Part shown: positions 1 to 6,483 of the stretch, piece after piece
Numbering within the stretch: the first letter of the stretch is position 1
How the letters are laid out: the number at the start of each line of letters is the position of its first letter
Assembly: GCA_030601645.1 (NCBI GenBank)
Contig: JAUWBQ010000021.1
Span: 1 to 14,841, forward strand
Source: Candidatus Bathyarchaeota archaeon
GTDB taxonomy: Archaea > Thermoproteota > Bathyarchaeia > TCS64
Direction of reading: 5' to 3'
DNA length: 14,841 nucleotides
Notes under the pieces: model-generated
The model's input: the letters and a program-made list of their open reading frames with translations, nothing else
What the model was told of the DNA's origin: nothing
Databases searched by the model: none
Made by a program: the position numbers and the translations under genes

Positions 1-194
1 TCGTCGATGGGAGCCACGACTGCAGGGTCCCCCTTGATGGGGAGGACGGCGTAGGCCTGCACGCCGCATCCCAGCTTCTTTCCCAGGCTCCAGTAATTTG
101 ATACGTAGTACACGTTCTCGGTGGAGGAGGCTATCAGGGTATCGACCCCCTCCCTCTGCATTATCTCGAAAGCCCGTTCACCGTTCAGTGGCAT
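1..194 (-). CDS. M24-family (creatinase/Xaa-Pro peptidase-like) N-terminal fragment
   Basis: This is the first 64 codons of a gene that continues beyond the left edge. The translation starts at an ATG (192-194) and contains an amphipathic helix (RAFEIMQREGVD), then LIASSTENVYYVSNYW and a strand reading VQAYAVLPIKGDPAVV. That order is typical of the creatinase N-terminal domain, which precedes the pita-bread metallopeptidase domain in Xaa-Pro aminopeptidases and prolidases. The catalytic domain with the metal ligands is outside the window, so activity cannot be judged, and some relatives are creatinases or non-peptidase hydrolases. A TTAAAAA box lies about 30 bases upstream of the start, giving a very short leader. 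It is divergent from the M20 gene at 341, with about 146 bases between them. The family call is fairly secure; the substrate is unknown. Confidence 0.8.
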   Translation of the reverse strand, partial: MPLNGERAFEIMQREGVDTLIASSTENVYYVSNYWSLGKKLGCGVQAYAVLPIKGDPAVVAPID

Positions 195-223
195 AACTGG
201 ACAGTTTATGGTTGTATGATCTG

Positions 224-230
224 TTTTTAA
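224..230 (-). promoter_or_regulatory. TATA-like box for the M24-family gene
   Basis: On the minus strand this reads TTAAAAA, 30 bases before the ATG at 194. Archaeal TATA boxes sit about 25 bases before the transcript start, so the leader would be around ten bases or less. Assigned by position and composition only. Confidence 0.5.
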
Positions 231-285
231 GGTAAATGGAGTGGGAAACTCGTGAGGCTGAGAACTGGCCGACCCACAATTCACC

Positions 286-293
286 TTTTTAAA
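286..293 (+). promoter_or_regulatory. TATA-like box for the M20 gene
   Basis: TTTTTAAA in an otherwise GC-rich spacer, about 50 bases before the GTG start at 341. A transcript start near 315 would give a leader of about 25 bases that includes the purine-rich ribosome binding site at 327-335. Confidence 0.5.
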
Positions 294-340
294 TCCTGAC
301 ATCGATTTATGATTCATCTGACTGAAGAGAGGGGAACGAT

Positions 341-1516
341 GTGACTGACACGTTCAAAGAGAGGGCATCGAAGGAGATCGACGCCCTCAGGGGCCGGTTG
401 ATCGAGATCAGCACGGCCATCCACAACGAGCCGGAGTTGGGATACGAAGAGTACAAAGCGTCGGAGCTCCTTGCCACAGAACTGGAGAAATTCGGGTTCT
501 GCGTCGAGAGAGGAGTCTCCGGCCTGCCCACCGCCTTTAAAGCGGTCCTCAATGGAATGGGAGAGGGCCCGACAGTGGCGATCCTAGCCGAGTACGACGC
601 CTTGCCCGAGGCGGGCCATGCCTGCGGCCACAACATCATCTCGGCCTCTGCGCTAGGAGCCGGCATAGGCCTGTGCGAGACGATGGGAGAGCTGGACGGC
701 ACGGTAATCGTCTTCGGCACTCCGGCCGAAGAGGGCTACGCCGAGAACGCAGGGGGAAAGATCGTGATGTTGGACGAGATCGGGAAGGCCGACGTCGCCA
801 TCATGGTCCACCCTGGATCCAGATATGGTGTGGGGTCTACCTCGCTGGCGAGGGAGTCCTTCATGATCTCCTTCAAAGGGAAGGCGGCTCACGCGGGCTT
901 CTCCCCGGAGAAGGGGATCAACGCCCTCGAGGGGGTGCTGCTCACCTTCCAGGGGATCAACGCCCTGAGGCAGCATGTCCGCAGGGACATCAGGATCCAC
1001 GGTGTAATCAAGGACGGCGGGGCTGCCCCGAACATCGTCCCCGAGAACGCGTCTGCCCATTTCTATGTCAGGGCCCCCACCATCGGGCTCCTAGAGGAGA
1101 CTTTGGAGAGGGTGAAAAACTGCGCAAGGGGTGCGGCCCAGGCCACGGGGGCCGAGGTCAGCTTCAGGAAGGTCGCTAACACATACGCGAACAAGGTGCC
1201 CAACGTGGCCCTGTCGGAGGCGTTCAAGGAGAATCTGGAGAAGCTGGGGGTAGAGTTCCCTGAGGCCCTGTCCGAGAGGTCGGGAGCCTCCACGGACTTT
1301 GGCAACGTGAGTCAGATCATGCCCGTCGCAAGCGCTTCCATCTTCATAGGAGAGGATGTCGTGCTTCACTCCTTCGAAGCGACGGAAGCCACGGCATCGG
1401 AGCTGGCCCACGATGCTGTGATCATAGGCGCCAAGGGCCTGGCCCACACTGCCATAGACGTGCTGACCGACCCGGAACTCCTGAGAAGGATAAATGAAGA
1501 GTCCTCTAACAGGTGA
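341..1516 (+). CDS. M20-family amidohydrolase, AbgB/M20D2-like
   Basis: This is a predicted cytoplasmic metal-dependent amidohydrolase of 391 residues, the usual size for the family. Such enzymes cut amide bonds of small N-acyl or dipeptide substrates, for example p-aminobenzoyl-glutamate or beta-alanyl dipeptides. Visible motifs are GHACGHN (about 92-98, with Cys95 and His97 as likely metal ligands), GTPAEEG (126-132, catalytic and ligand Glu pair), MVHPG with His157, the lid/dimerisation domain starting near GKAAHAGFSP (180-189), and His343 in VLHSF. All key residues are present. The start is GTG at 341, chosen because GAGGGG lies 6 bases upstream. An in-frame ATG is absent, and the ATG at 339 hits a stop immediately. 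It is convergent with the ATC-hydrolase-like gene. The exact substrate cannot be read from sequence; M20 carboxypeptidase or aminoacylase activity are alternatives. Confidence 0.88.
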   Translation: MTDTFKERASKEIDALRGRLIEISTAIHNEPELGYEEYKASELLATELEKFGFCVERGVSGLPTAFKAVLNGMGEGPTVAILAEYDALPEAGHACGHNIISASALGAGIGLCETMGELDGTVIVFGTPAEEGYAENAGGKIVMLDEIGKADVAIMVHPGSRYGVGSTSLARESFMISFKGKAAHAGFSPEKGINALEGVLLTFQGINALRQHVRRDIRIHGVIKDGGAAPNIVPENASAHFYVRAPTIGLLEETLERVKNCARGAAQATGAEVSFRKVANTYANKVPNVALSEAFKENLEKLGVEFPEALSERSGASTDFGNVSQIMPVASASIFIGEDVVLHSFEATEATASELAHDAVIIGAKGLAHTAIDVLTDPELLRRINEESSNR

Positions 1517-1522
1517 TTCTAC

Positions 1523-1543
1523 TAATTTTATACAAAGAAAAAG
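1523..1543. terminator. Short AT-rich terminator zone between convergent genes
   Basis: The 48-base gap between the two converging stops holds ATTTTAT on the plus strand (1525-1531) and TTTCTTTTT-type T tracts on the minus strand (1535-1542). Archaeal termination often needs only T-rich runs, so this can serve both genes. No hairpin was seen. Confidence 0.4.
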
Positions 1544-1564
1544 ACGGGGTTTCCTCCGCTAGGC

Positions 1565-2038
1565 TTATTTTCCCGACTGAGTGACGATGAACTTGCAGTA
1601 GGGGTCGTCCTTAGTGAGTATCTCGGGTATCTGTACGTCGAGATCGGATCTGTAGGCCTGCCACATAGCATGATGGAACTTCTGGCAGTAGAGGAGGCCG
1701 AAGTCGTTCCCGTCCTTGGCTCTCCAGATCTGCTCGAAGGGGCAGGCATAGGTGAAGGAAACGAGTTTGTCATCCTCGAAGATCATCCGGGTCTTCTCGG
1801 TGCCAGGATGGCTGGGCATGTCGTAGTGGGTGAACAGTGACCTCAGGTTGATGGGCAGGCCCTGCTCCTCGTGCCTCCTCTTCAGCCTCTGGCCCCTCGC
1901 CCTCCCGTAGCTGCGGATAGCCCTCCTGAGGGCCTCCTCCCCCTCCTCGCTGAAGCTGTCCACCATCTCCTTGGCGAAGGTGTAGTACATCAGGGCCCAG
2001 AGGTCCCCGAACTCTGCTATGTCTCTCTCCGAAGCCAT
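1565..2038 (-). CDS. L-2-amino-thiazoline-4-carboxylate hydrolase family protein
   Basis: A 157-residue soluble protein. The second half carries the arrangement I associate with the ATC hydrolase family: a strand ending TYACPFEQIW (Cys99), GLLYCQKFH (Cys118, His122-His123), and a C-terminal DDPYCKF (Cys148). The characterised bacterial member opens the thiazoline ring of ATC to give N-carbamoyl-L-cysteine. Many relatives have other or unknown substrates, so only the family is claimed. The N-terminal half is helical and basic (RAIRSYGRARGQRLKRRH). The start is ATG at 2036-2038, with a TTTTAAC box about 40 bases upstream. It is divergent from the MFS transporter and convergent with the M20 amidohydrolase. 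In bacteria the second ATC step uses an M20-family carbamoylase, so the neighbour is suggestive but not proof of a pathway. Confidence 0.72.
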   Translation of the reverse strand: MASERDIAEFGDLWALMYYTFAKEMVDSFSEEGEEALRRAIRSYGRARGQRLKRRHEEQGLPINLRSLFTHYDMPSHPGTEKTRMIFEDDKLVSFTYACPFEQIWRAKDGNDFGLLYCQKFHHAMWQAYRSDLDVQIPEILTKDDPYCKFIVTQSGK

Positions 2039-2072
2039 ATGTAGACTCGGGGAACATCAGAGGGTTCTCCTG

Positions 2073-2078
2073 TTAAAA
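2073..2078 (-). promoter_or_regulatory. TATA-like box for the ATC-hydrolase-like gene
   Basis: Minus strand TTTTAA, 35-40 bases before the ATG at 2038. This gives a leader of roughly 12 bases. Position-based call. Confidence 0.45.
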
Positions 2079-2158
2079 CATCTACCCAGCGAGAAGGGGG
2101 CTCATCTCGCAATCCACCGGGGGGATTATGGGAACAGGGTGTCCGATCCCCCTGAAAG

Positions 2159-2165
2159 TTTAAAA
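2159..2165 (+). promoter_or_regulatory. TATA-like box for the MFS transporter
   Basis: TTTAAAA in the divergent spacer between the ATC-hydrolase-like gene and the transporter. A transcript start near 2187 would leave 10 bases to the GTG at 2197 or 19 bases to the ATG at 2206. Confidence 0.5.
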
Positions 2166-2196
2166 TCATGAAGCGAGATGCTATGGGTACCACGGG

Positions 2197-3432
2197 GTGT
2201 CGGGTATGGGGGTGCTGGGCTGGCTTGAGGAGAGGCGCAACGTCGTCACTCTATCCGTCATTTCAGCTCTCAGGGGTGCCGGGTTCAACCTGCGATGGGT
2301 CATCTGGCAGCCCTTCGTGCTGAGCCTGGGGGTCCCCATGGGGAGCCTGGGTGGCCTGGAGAGCCTCGCGGACCTGACGAGGATATCAATCCAGCCCATG
2401 GTGGGGAGCGCCTCAGACGTCCACGGCCGCAGGAAGTTCCTCATAGCCCGAGAGGTGCTGGTCCTGATGGCGGGCCTCCTCTTCATCTTCGCCGGGTCTT
2501 GGTCAATGCTCTCCATCGGGGTCGTCCTCGTCGGTCTCTCCAGCGCCCTCTTCCCCATCTGGAACACGATGGTGGCCGAGTCCTCGGAGTCCACTGAGCT
2601 GGGATACACATACAGCCTCATCGGCACAGTCCAAATGGCTGTGGGCCTCCTAGCCACCATGGCCGCAGGGATCATAGCCAGCACCTACGGCTACAGGACG
2701 GTCTTCATCGTGGCCTCGGCCTTGGGGGTTATCACCCTCCTCATGGTCTTAATTCGGCTCCCAGAGACAAGGATCCGGAAAACCGATTCGAAGATCAGCC
2801 TGGGGCAACTCGCGGGCTCCCTCGTCGACTCCTTGAGACCCCCCCGATATCTGTGGGGGTTCTACATAGCAATGTCCGTCGACCTCATCGCCTTCAATAT
2901 GGGCTACAGGCTCCTGTATGGGATGCTTTCCGAGGGCTATGGATACACCCCATACATGCTTGGGATCATGTCGACGGTCATGATCGCCGCAAACGCCCTG
3001 TCACAGATCCCTCTGGGCAAGTTGGTGGACAGGTACGGCTACGTCCGCTTCCTATTCTTATCCCAGATCATAGCCTGCGGGGTAATAGGCCTCATGCTGT
3101 ACTCGAAGAGTTTCACAGTAGTTTTGGCCGCCCAGGCCCTGATGGGGATCGCCGCATCCTTCTGGGGCCCCGCCGAGCAGGCCTGGATAGCCAGCAACGT
3201 CGACCCCAACAAGCGGGCTCAGGCGATAGGGAGCTACTCGACCTTTAGGGGCTTGGCGTCTCTGCCCGCTCCCTTCATCGGTGGCATCCTCTTCGACACC
3301 TACGGCTTCGACGTCCCTATGGTACTCAACATGGTGTTGGCCTTCGTGGACGCCGTCCTGATACTGGTCTTGGTCAAGGACAGGGTTCTTCCGTCTCCCG
3401 AGGAAAATCCACCAAAAATAAATGGTGAATAA
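2197..3432 (+). CDS. Major facilitator superfamily transporter
   Basis: A 411-residue integral membrane protein with about twelve hydrophobic spans, the normal MFS size. The cytoplasmic loop signature between spans 2 and 3 is recognisable as GSASDVHGRRKFLIAR (about 70-85). A second copy follows in the other half, GKLVDRYGYVRFLF (about 274-287), as expected from the two-fold repeat of MFS proteins. A basic central loop around 188-215 separates the two halves. The substrate is not predictable; both drug efflux and metabolite transport fit. The start is uncertain: GTG at 2197, or ATG at 2206 in the same frame three codons later. Both follow the TATA-like box closely. The next gene, an M81 peptidase on the same strand, starts 94 bases later with its own strong ribosome binding site. 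Joint function in uptake and hydrolysis is possible but inferred. Confidence 0.85.
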   Translation: MSGMGVLGWLEERRNVVTLSVISALRGAGFNLRWVIWQPFVLSLGVPMGSLGGLESLADLTRISIQPMVGSASDVHGRRKFLIAREVLVLMAGLLFIFAGSWSMLSIGVVLVGLSSALFPIWNTMVAESSESTELGYTYSLIGTVQMAVGLLATMAAGIIASTYGYRTVFIVASALGVITLLMVLIRLPETRIRKTDSKISLGQLAGSLVDSLRPPRYLWGFYIAMSVDLIAFNMGYRLLYGMLSEGYGYTPYMLGIMSTVMIAANALSQIPLGKLVDRYGYVRFLFLSQIIACGVIGLMLYSKSFTVVLAAQALMGIAASFWGPAEQAWIASNVDPNKRAQAIGSYSTFRGLASLPAPFIGGILFDTYGFDVPMVLNMVLAFVDAVLILVLVKDRVLPSPEENPPKINGE

Positions 3433-3467
3433 TAGCTTCTGGAGGACATGATCGGAAAAACGGAAGA

Positions 3468-3480
3468 CCTTTCCTTTCAG
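3468..3480 (+). terminator. Pyrimidine-rich tract after the MFS gene
   Basis: CCTTTCCTTTC follows the transporter stop by 36 bases. It is a weak, T-poor candidate and read-through into the M81 gene is quite possible. Confidence 0.2.
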
Positions 3481-3510
3481 CCTTAATAATATAAGAGGAG
3501 AACTAAACCT

Positions 3511-3517
3511 AGGGAGG
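3511..3517 (+). promoter_or_regulatory. Strong ribosome binding site of the M81 gene
   Basis: AGGGAGG, 9 bases before the ATG at 3527, fixes that start. An AT-rich stretch TTAATAATATAAG lies at 3483-3495 and could be the gene's own TATA box, although the transcript would then begin very close to the binding site. Confidence 0.55.
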
Positions 3518-3526
3518 ATCTATAAA

Positions 3527-5011
3527 ATGAGGATAGCTGTTGTGAGTTACTCGCATGAGACCTGCACCTTCTGCCCGGAGATCGGCACACTGGAACTCTG
3601 GGAGAAGGGCGGCATCCGCTACGGGAAGGAGTCCCTGGACACCGAGGGGGAGGGGAAGGGCTATATAACTGGTTACAAGGAAGCCGCCGAGGACGAGGAA
3701 GACGTCGAGCTCGTCGGGATCATCAGGACCTCCTGGCCGGCCACCACGGGATACGGGAGCTGGAACACCGCTGAATCCTTCGATGTCATCTCCGGGAGAA
3801 TCATGGAGCGCCTCGGGAACGCGGGGAGGCTGGACGGGGTGCTCCTCGCCCTCCACGGCGCCATGGCCGTCACCGGCATCCCCAGGCCCGAAGCCGAGCT
3901 CGCCCGCAGGGTCCGGAAGATCGTCGGCAGTATACCCATCATGGTCACACTGGACCTCCACGCCAACGAGGACGTGGAGTTCGCCAACGCCGTCGACGGG
4001 GTCTTCATCCTGAAGACCTATCCCCACCTCGACGCCCACGACATCGGCGTGACCGCCTCCCGCTGCATGATCGACACCATCAGGGGCAGGTTCAACCCCA
4101 CCATGGCCTTCAGGAGGCCCAACATCATCTGCGCCAGCGTCTTCCAAGCCTCAGGATACCACCCCATGAAGACCGTCTACGACCGCTGCAGGGAGTGGGA
4201 GGCAAAGGGCGTCTACTGCGCATCCGTCGCCCCCGGCTACGCTTACGCCGACGTCCCAGATGTCGGGGTCTCGATCTTCGTCGTCGCCGACGACAACCAA
4301 GCCCTCGCAGAGGAGGCTACCCAGGACCTTTCTGACTTGGTCTGGAGCCTCAGAGAGGACCTGACCCGGAAGCTGCCCAAAGCGAAGGAGGGGGTTGCTA
4401 ACGTCGTCAAGATGGTTGAGGAAGGTACCAAGCCGGTGGTCATCGCCTACCACGACGACCGGCTCGGGGATGGCACCCACATCCTCAAGGAGCTCGTCGA
4501 GCAGGGGGCCGAGAACTGGTGCTCCACAGGCATCGCCGACCCGAAGGTGCTGGAGAAGCTCCGAGAGGATAACAATGTCGGGGACACTGTAACCGTGACC
4601 ATAGGAGGCTGGCTCCATGAAATATCAGGGGAGCCTGTCACCATCACTGGCAAGATAGAGCACCTCGGTCCCGCCGACTGGGTGGAAACCGGGCCCATGG
4701 GCAGGGGAGCCGAGAGACACGTTGACCTCATCGCCAGCCTCGACATCGGAGAGAACAGGCACGTGATCATAACCGAGAGGCTGAGCGCCCCCATGAGCGC
4801 AGACCCCCTGAAGGCCCTAGGACTCAACGTGGACAGCTTAGACATCGTGGAGATCAAGAGCCGGGTACACCACAAAGCCTACTGGGACACCTGGTCGGCC
4901 GTCGACTACCCCATCGACCCGCCTGGCCTGGGACCCGCGGATCTGAGCATCCTCGACTACGAGAACCTGCCGTGGGACATTTACCCGATAGGGGAGAAAT
5001 GGCGGAAGTAG
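3527..5011 (+). CDS. M81-family (MlrC-like) metallopeptidase
   Basis: A 494-residue soluble protein that matches the M81 family along its length. The family is named for MlrC, which degrades linearised microcystin; most archaeal members have unknown peptide or amide substrates. Landmarks are an N-terminal strand MRIAVVSYSHET (1-12), LLALHGAMAVTG (106-117), DLHAN (143-147, Asp143 and His145), and YPHLDAHD (165-172, His167). These Asp and His residues sit where the family binds zinc. The C-terminal domain is present with VEIKSRVHH (441-449). One departure is visible. The family usually has an Asp-Asn-Pro-Gly-Gly-Gly loop near residue 310; here it reads YHDDRLGDGTHIL (308-320) and lacks the glycine run. 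A start 9 bases after AGGGAGG is secure. It lies downstream of the MFS gene on the same strand. Confidence 0.85.
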   Translation: MRIAVVSYSHETCTFCPEIGTLELWEKGGIRYGKESLDTEGEGKGYITGYKEAAEDEEDVELVGIIRTSWPATTGYGSWNTAESFDVISGRIMERLGNAGRLDGVLLALHGAMAVTGIPRPEAELARRVRKIVGSIPIMVTLDLHANEDVEFANAVDGVFILKTYPHLDAHDIGVTASRCMIDTIRGRFNPTMAFRRPNIICASVFQASGYHPMKTVYDRCREWEAKGVYCASVAPGYAYADVPDVGVSIFVVADDNQALAEEATQDLSDLVWSLREDLTRKLPKAKEGVANVVKMVEEGTKPVVIAYHDDRLGDGTHILKELVEQGAENWCSTGIADPKVLEKLREDNNVGDTVTVTIGGWLHEISGEPVTITGKIEHLGPADWVETGPMGRGAERHVDLIASLDIGENRHVIITERLSAPMSADPLKALGLNVDSLDIVEIKSRVHHKAYWDTWSAVDYPIDPPGLGPADLSILDYENLPWDIYPIGEKWRK

Positions 5012-5020
5012 ACAGCCCTC

Positions 5021-5040
5021 CCTTTTTCTTTGATTTCATT
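5021..5040 (+). terminator. T-rich terminator after the M81 gene
   Basis: CCTTTTTCTTTGATTTC starts about ten bases past the TAG stop. This is the expected form of an archaeal T-tract terminator. Confidence 0.55.
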
Positions 5041-5079
5041 CAGCCCGGCGGAGAAAATGAGGCTGGGCTCCATAAACTA

Positions 5080-5087
5080 GTTTTAAT
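5080..5087 (+). promoter_or_regulatory. TATA-like box for the micro-protein gene
   Basis: GTTTTAAT, about 25 bases before the ATG at 5109. If used, transcription would begin almost at the start codon, so the transcript could be leaderless. The AGGTG at 5096-5100 would then not be needed. Confidence 0.35.
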
Positions 5088-5108
5088 CATTCAACAGGTG
5101 TGGGCACC

Positions 5109-5213
5109 ATGGGAACAGTCAGGCGAAGGCGGGTAAAGTCGAGGATCTGGAAGAAGGTGGGGGTCGCCTTTTTCCTGATGCTGATGGTAGGCAGCGTCCT
5201 CATAATAATATAA
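5109..5213 (+). CDS. Basic single-span micro-protein (34 residues)
   Basis: A small reading frame with clear signals on both sides: AGGTG eight bases upstream of the ATG, a TATA-like box further up, and a TAA stop. Residues 1-16 are strongly basic (Arg5-Arg8, Lys10, Arg12, Lys15-Lys16). Residues 17-34 are wholly hydrophobic (VGVAFFLMLMVGS followed by VLIII) and run to the very end of the chain. By the positive-inside rule the N-terminus stays in the cytoplasm and the tail spans the membrane. I do not recognise a family. It is shorter than SecG/Sec61-beta and lacks their features. It lies alone between the M81 gene and the HAD pseudogene, ending 11 bases from the latter's convergent stop. Evidence is composition and signals only, so it could still be chance. 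Confidence 0.5.
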   Translation: MGTVRRRRVKSRIWKKVGVAFFLMLMVGSVLIII

Positions 5214-5224
5214 CATAAAACAGT

Positions 5225-5907
5225 TCAGGTGGTGGCGACGACCTCCATCAGCCCGCGGATGCATTCCAGTGTATATTCAGGTTCCCATGGGATTAGCGCA
5301 TCCTCGGCATGGGTACCCGTTGTGACGGCCACAGTATGAACTCCGGAAGCCTTGCCAGCTGCCAGCCCCGTCGGGGAGTCCTCGACCAAGACCGCCTTCC
5401 TAGGCTCAACGTCCATCCTCTCCAGAGTGAGGAGAATCATCTCGGGGCTCGGCTTTGGGGCATCGATGTCGTTCAACCCTAGGACGAGATCGAACAGATG
5501 TCTAATGCCCAAATCTCCGAGGATCCTCGCGGCCTCCGCCGAAGACTTGTTCGTGGCCAGGGTCTGCTTCACACCTTTCGCCTCGAAGTAGCGGAGGGTC
5601 TCCTCGACCCCATCTATGATCCTCGTGTGAATCGGGGAGGCCTCCGAGAAGATCGCGAGGTACCGGTCGAAGCAGCATCCGATCCTGTCATGCTTCTCCT
5701 CGGGGAGAACCCTCCGGAACATCTCCTCCAAGGCGACACCTATCATCCCCCGGATCTCCTCCTCAGGCCGGCTCCTCTCCCCCACGTCCTCGATCGCCTA
5801 GTTGAAGGCGGTGCAGATGGCCTTCGTGGAGTCGATGACGACGCCGTCCAGGTCGTATATGATGAGTTCGACGCCCCTGAGCAGAGGGCTATTGAGGGGG
5901 TGGACAT
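5225..5907 (-). pseudogene. HAD-superfamily phosphatase (phosphoglycolate-phosphatase-like), disrupted
   Basis: The reading frame encodes a complete HAD hydrolase: motif I YDLDGVVIDS (encoded around 5846-5857), a helical cap, motif II TNKS, the motif III lysine in KPSPEM, and motif IV VEDSPTGLAAG. Such enzymes remove phosphate from small metabolites such as phosphoglycolate. Two lesions are seen. A TAG at 5798-5800 interrupts the frame just after motif I (AFN-stop-AIEDVG, where the alignment simply continues). No ATG, GTG or TTG exists in this frame before motif I. The natural start is ATG 5905-5907, six bases after GGAG (5914-5917), but it lies in another frame. One extra G in the GGGG run (plus-strand CCCC 5874-5877) would join the frames. 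Translation from the GTG at 5785 would lack the nucleophile Asp. It may be a true pseudogene, sequencing errors, or a recoded TAG. Confidence 0.75.
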
Positions 5908-5982
5908 TTTTAACTCCTGTCGTCTCCTAGCAAGGCTTTTCAGTGACGCGGTTCCATCCGTGGGGATAGGTAGGGATTCACG

Positions 5983-6372
5983 TTGGCGGCGGAATGCGTC
6001 TTCGACCACGTTCTCATCGTAGTGAAGGACTTGGAGAGATCGATAGAGTTCTACGGGCTCCTGGGCTTCGAGCTCTTGGAGACTATCCAGAGGCCCAGAG
6101 ATAGGGTGGCGGTCATGCGCCTCGGCGGAGTAAAGGTGGAGCTCATGAACCTCCCAGATGGAGAGGAGACCTACCGCCGTCCGCGGACTCTTTCGGATAT
6201 TGGGTTCAGGCACATGGGCTTCAGCGTCGACGACGTAGAGGCAGTCTACGAGAGGCTGAAGGACAAGATCGATTTTGACGCCCCGCCTCGAATGATTCAG
6301 GGCCGGGGGAACCGGATGACCGTCTTCTTCAAGGATCCCGACGGCGTCGAGATGCACTTCGTTCAAGAATGA
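5983..6372 (+). CDS. VOC-superfamily (glyoxalase-like) metalloprotein
   Basis: A 129-residue protein of the vicinal-oxygen-chelate fold, the normal length for a single-domain member with two beta-alpha-beta-beta-beta modules. The opening FDHVLIVVKDLERSIEFYGLLGFE (in parts, residues 7-30) is characteristic. The four usual metal positions are all filled: His9, Glu53 in VELM, His77 in RHMGFSV, and Glu123 in VEMHFV. This supports a metal-dependent lyase, epimerase or dioxygenase. Glyoxalase I and methylmalonyl-CoA epimerase are the nearest textbook types, and sequence alone does not choose between them. The start is TTG at 5983 with a partial purine signal (TAGGTAGGG) about 6-15 bases upstream. 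No in-frame ATG fits better, since the fold begins at residue 7. It is divergent from the HAD pseudogene. Confidence 0.85.
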   Translation: MAAECVFDHVLIVVKDLERSIEFYGLLGFELLETIQRPRDRVAVMRLGGVKVELMNLPDGEETYRRPRTLSDIGFRHMGFSVDDVEAVYERLKDKIDFDAPPRMIQGRGNRMTVFFKDPDGVEMHFVQE

Positions 6373-6441
6373 CAATATTCCTGAGGCGGAGTCTTCAATT
6401 ATCATGTAAATATTATAGCGGTTTGTCATTCCTCTCATTCC

Positions 6442-6447
6442 TAAAAC
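6442..6447 (+). promoter_or_regulatory. TATA-like box for the D-aminoacylase gene
   Basis: TAAAAC, about 40 bases before the ATG at 6484, in a 111-base AT-richer spacer. Transcription near 6470 would give a leader of about 14 bases. No Shine-Dalgarno sequence precedes the ATG, in keeping with a short leader. The rest of the spacer holds no other feature I can support apart from a small tandem TCATTCCTC/TCATTCCTA at about 6426-6443. Confidence 0.4.
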
Positions 6448-6483
6448 GTTAAGCGCCAGTCTTCCACACATATATTGATTCCA

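Noticed and set aside
195..340. Search for tRNA, CRISPR repeats or mobile-element ends in this and the other spacers
   Set aside because: No cloverleaf, no regularly spaced repeats, no transposase fragments and no terminal inverted repeats were seen anywhere in the window.
309..344. An 11-codon upstream reading frame (ATG 309 to TGA 344) overlapping the M20 GTG start by four bases
   Set aside because: The predicted transcript start (about 315) falls after its ATG, and eleven codons with no recognisable peptide are easily chance.
3509..4147. Minus-strand frame (212 codons) opposite the M81 gene
   Set aside because: Low-complexity Gly/Asp/Val/His composition typical of antisense reading of a GC-rich gene.
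5041..5069. Inverted repeat CAGCC...GGCTG (with AGCCC...GGGCT alternative) after the M81 gene
   Set aside because: Short arms with a 15-18 base loop, and the T-tract that would make it a terminator lies before it, not after.
5743..6471. Long minus-strand frame (242 codons) across the VOC gene and the HAD start
   Set aside because: Its composition is that of an antisense shadow of the well-supported VOC gene. The ATG at 5907 within it is useful only as the probable original start of the HAD gene.
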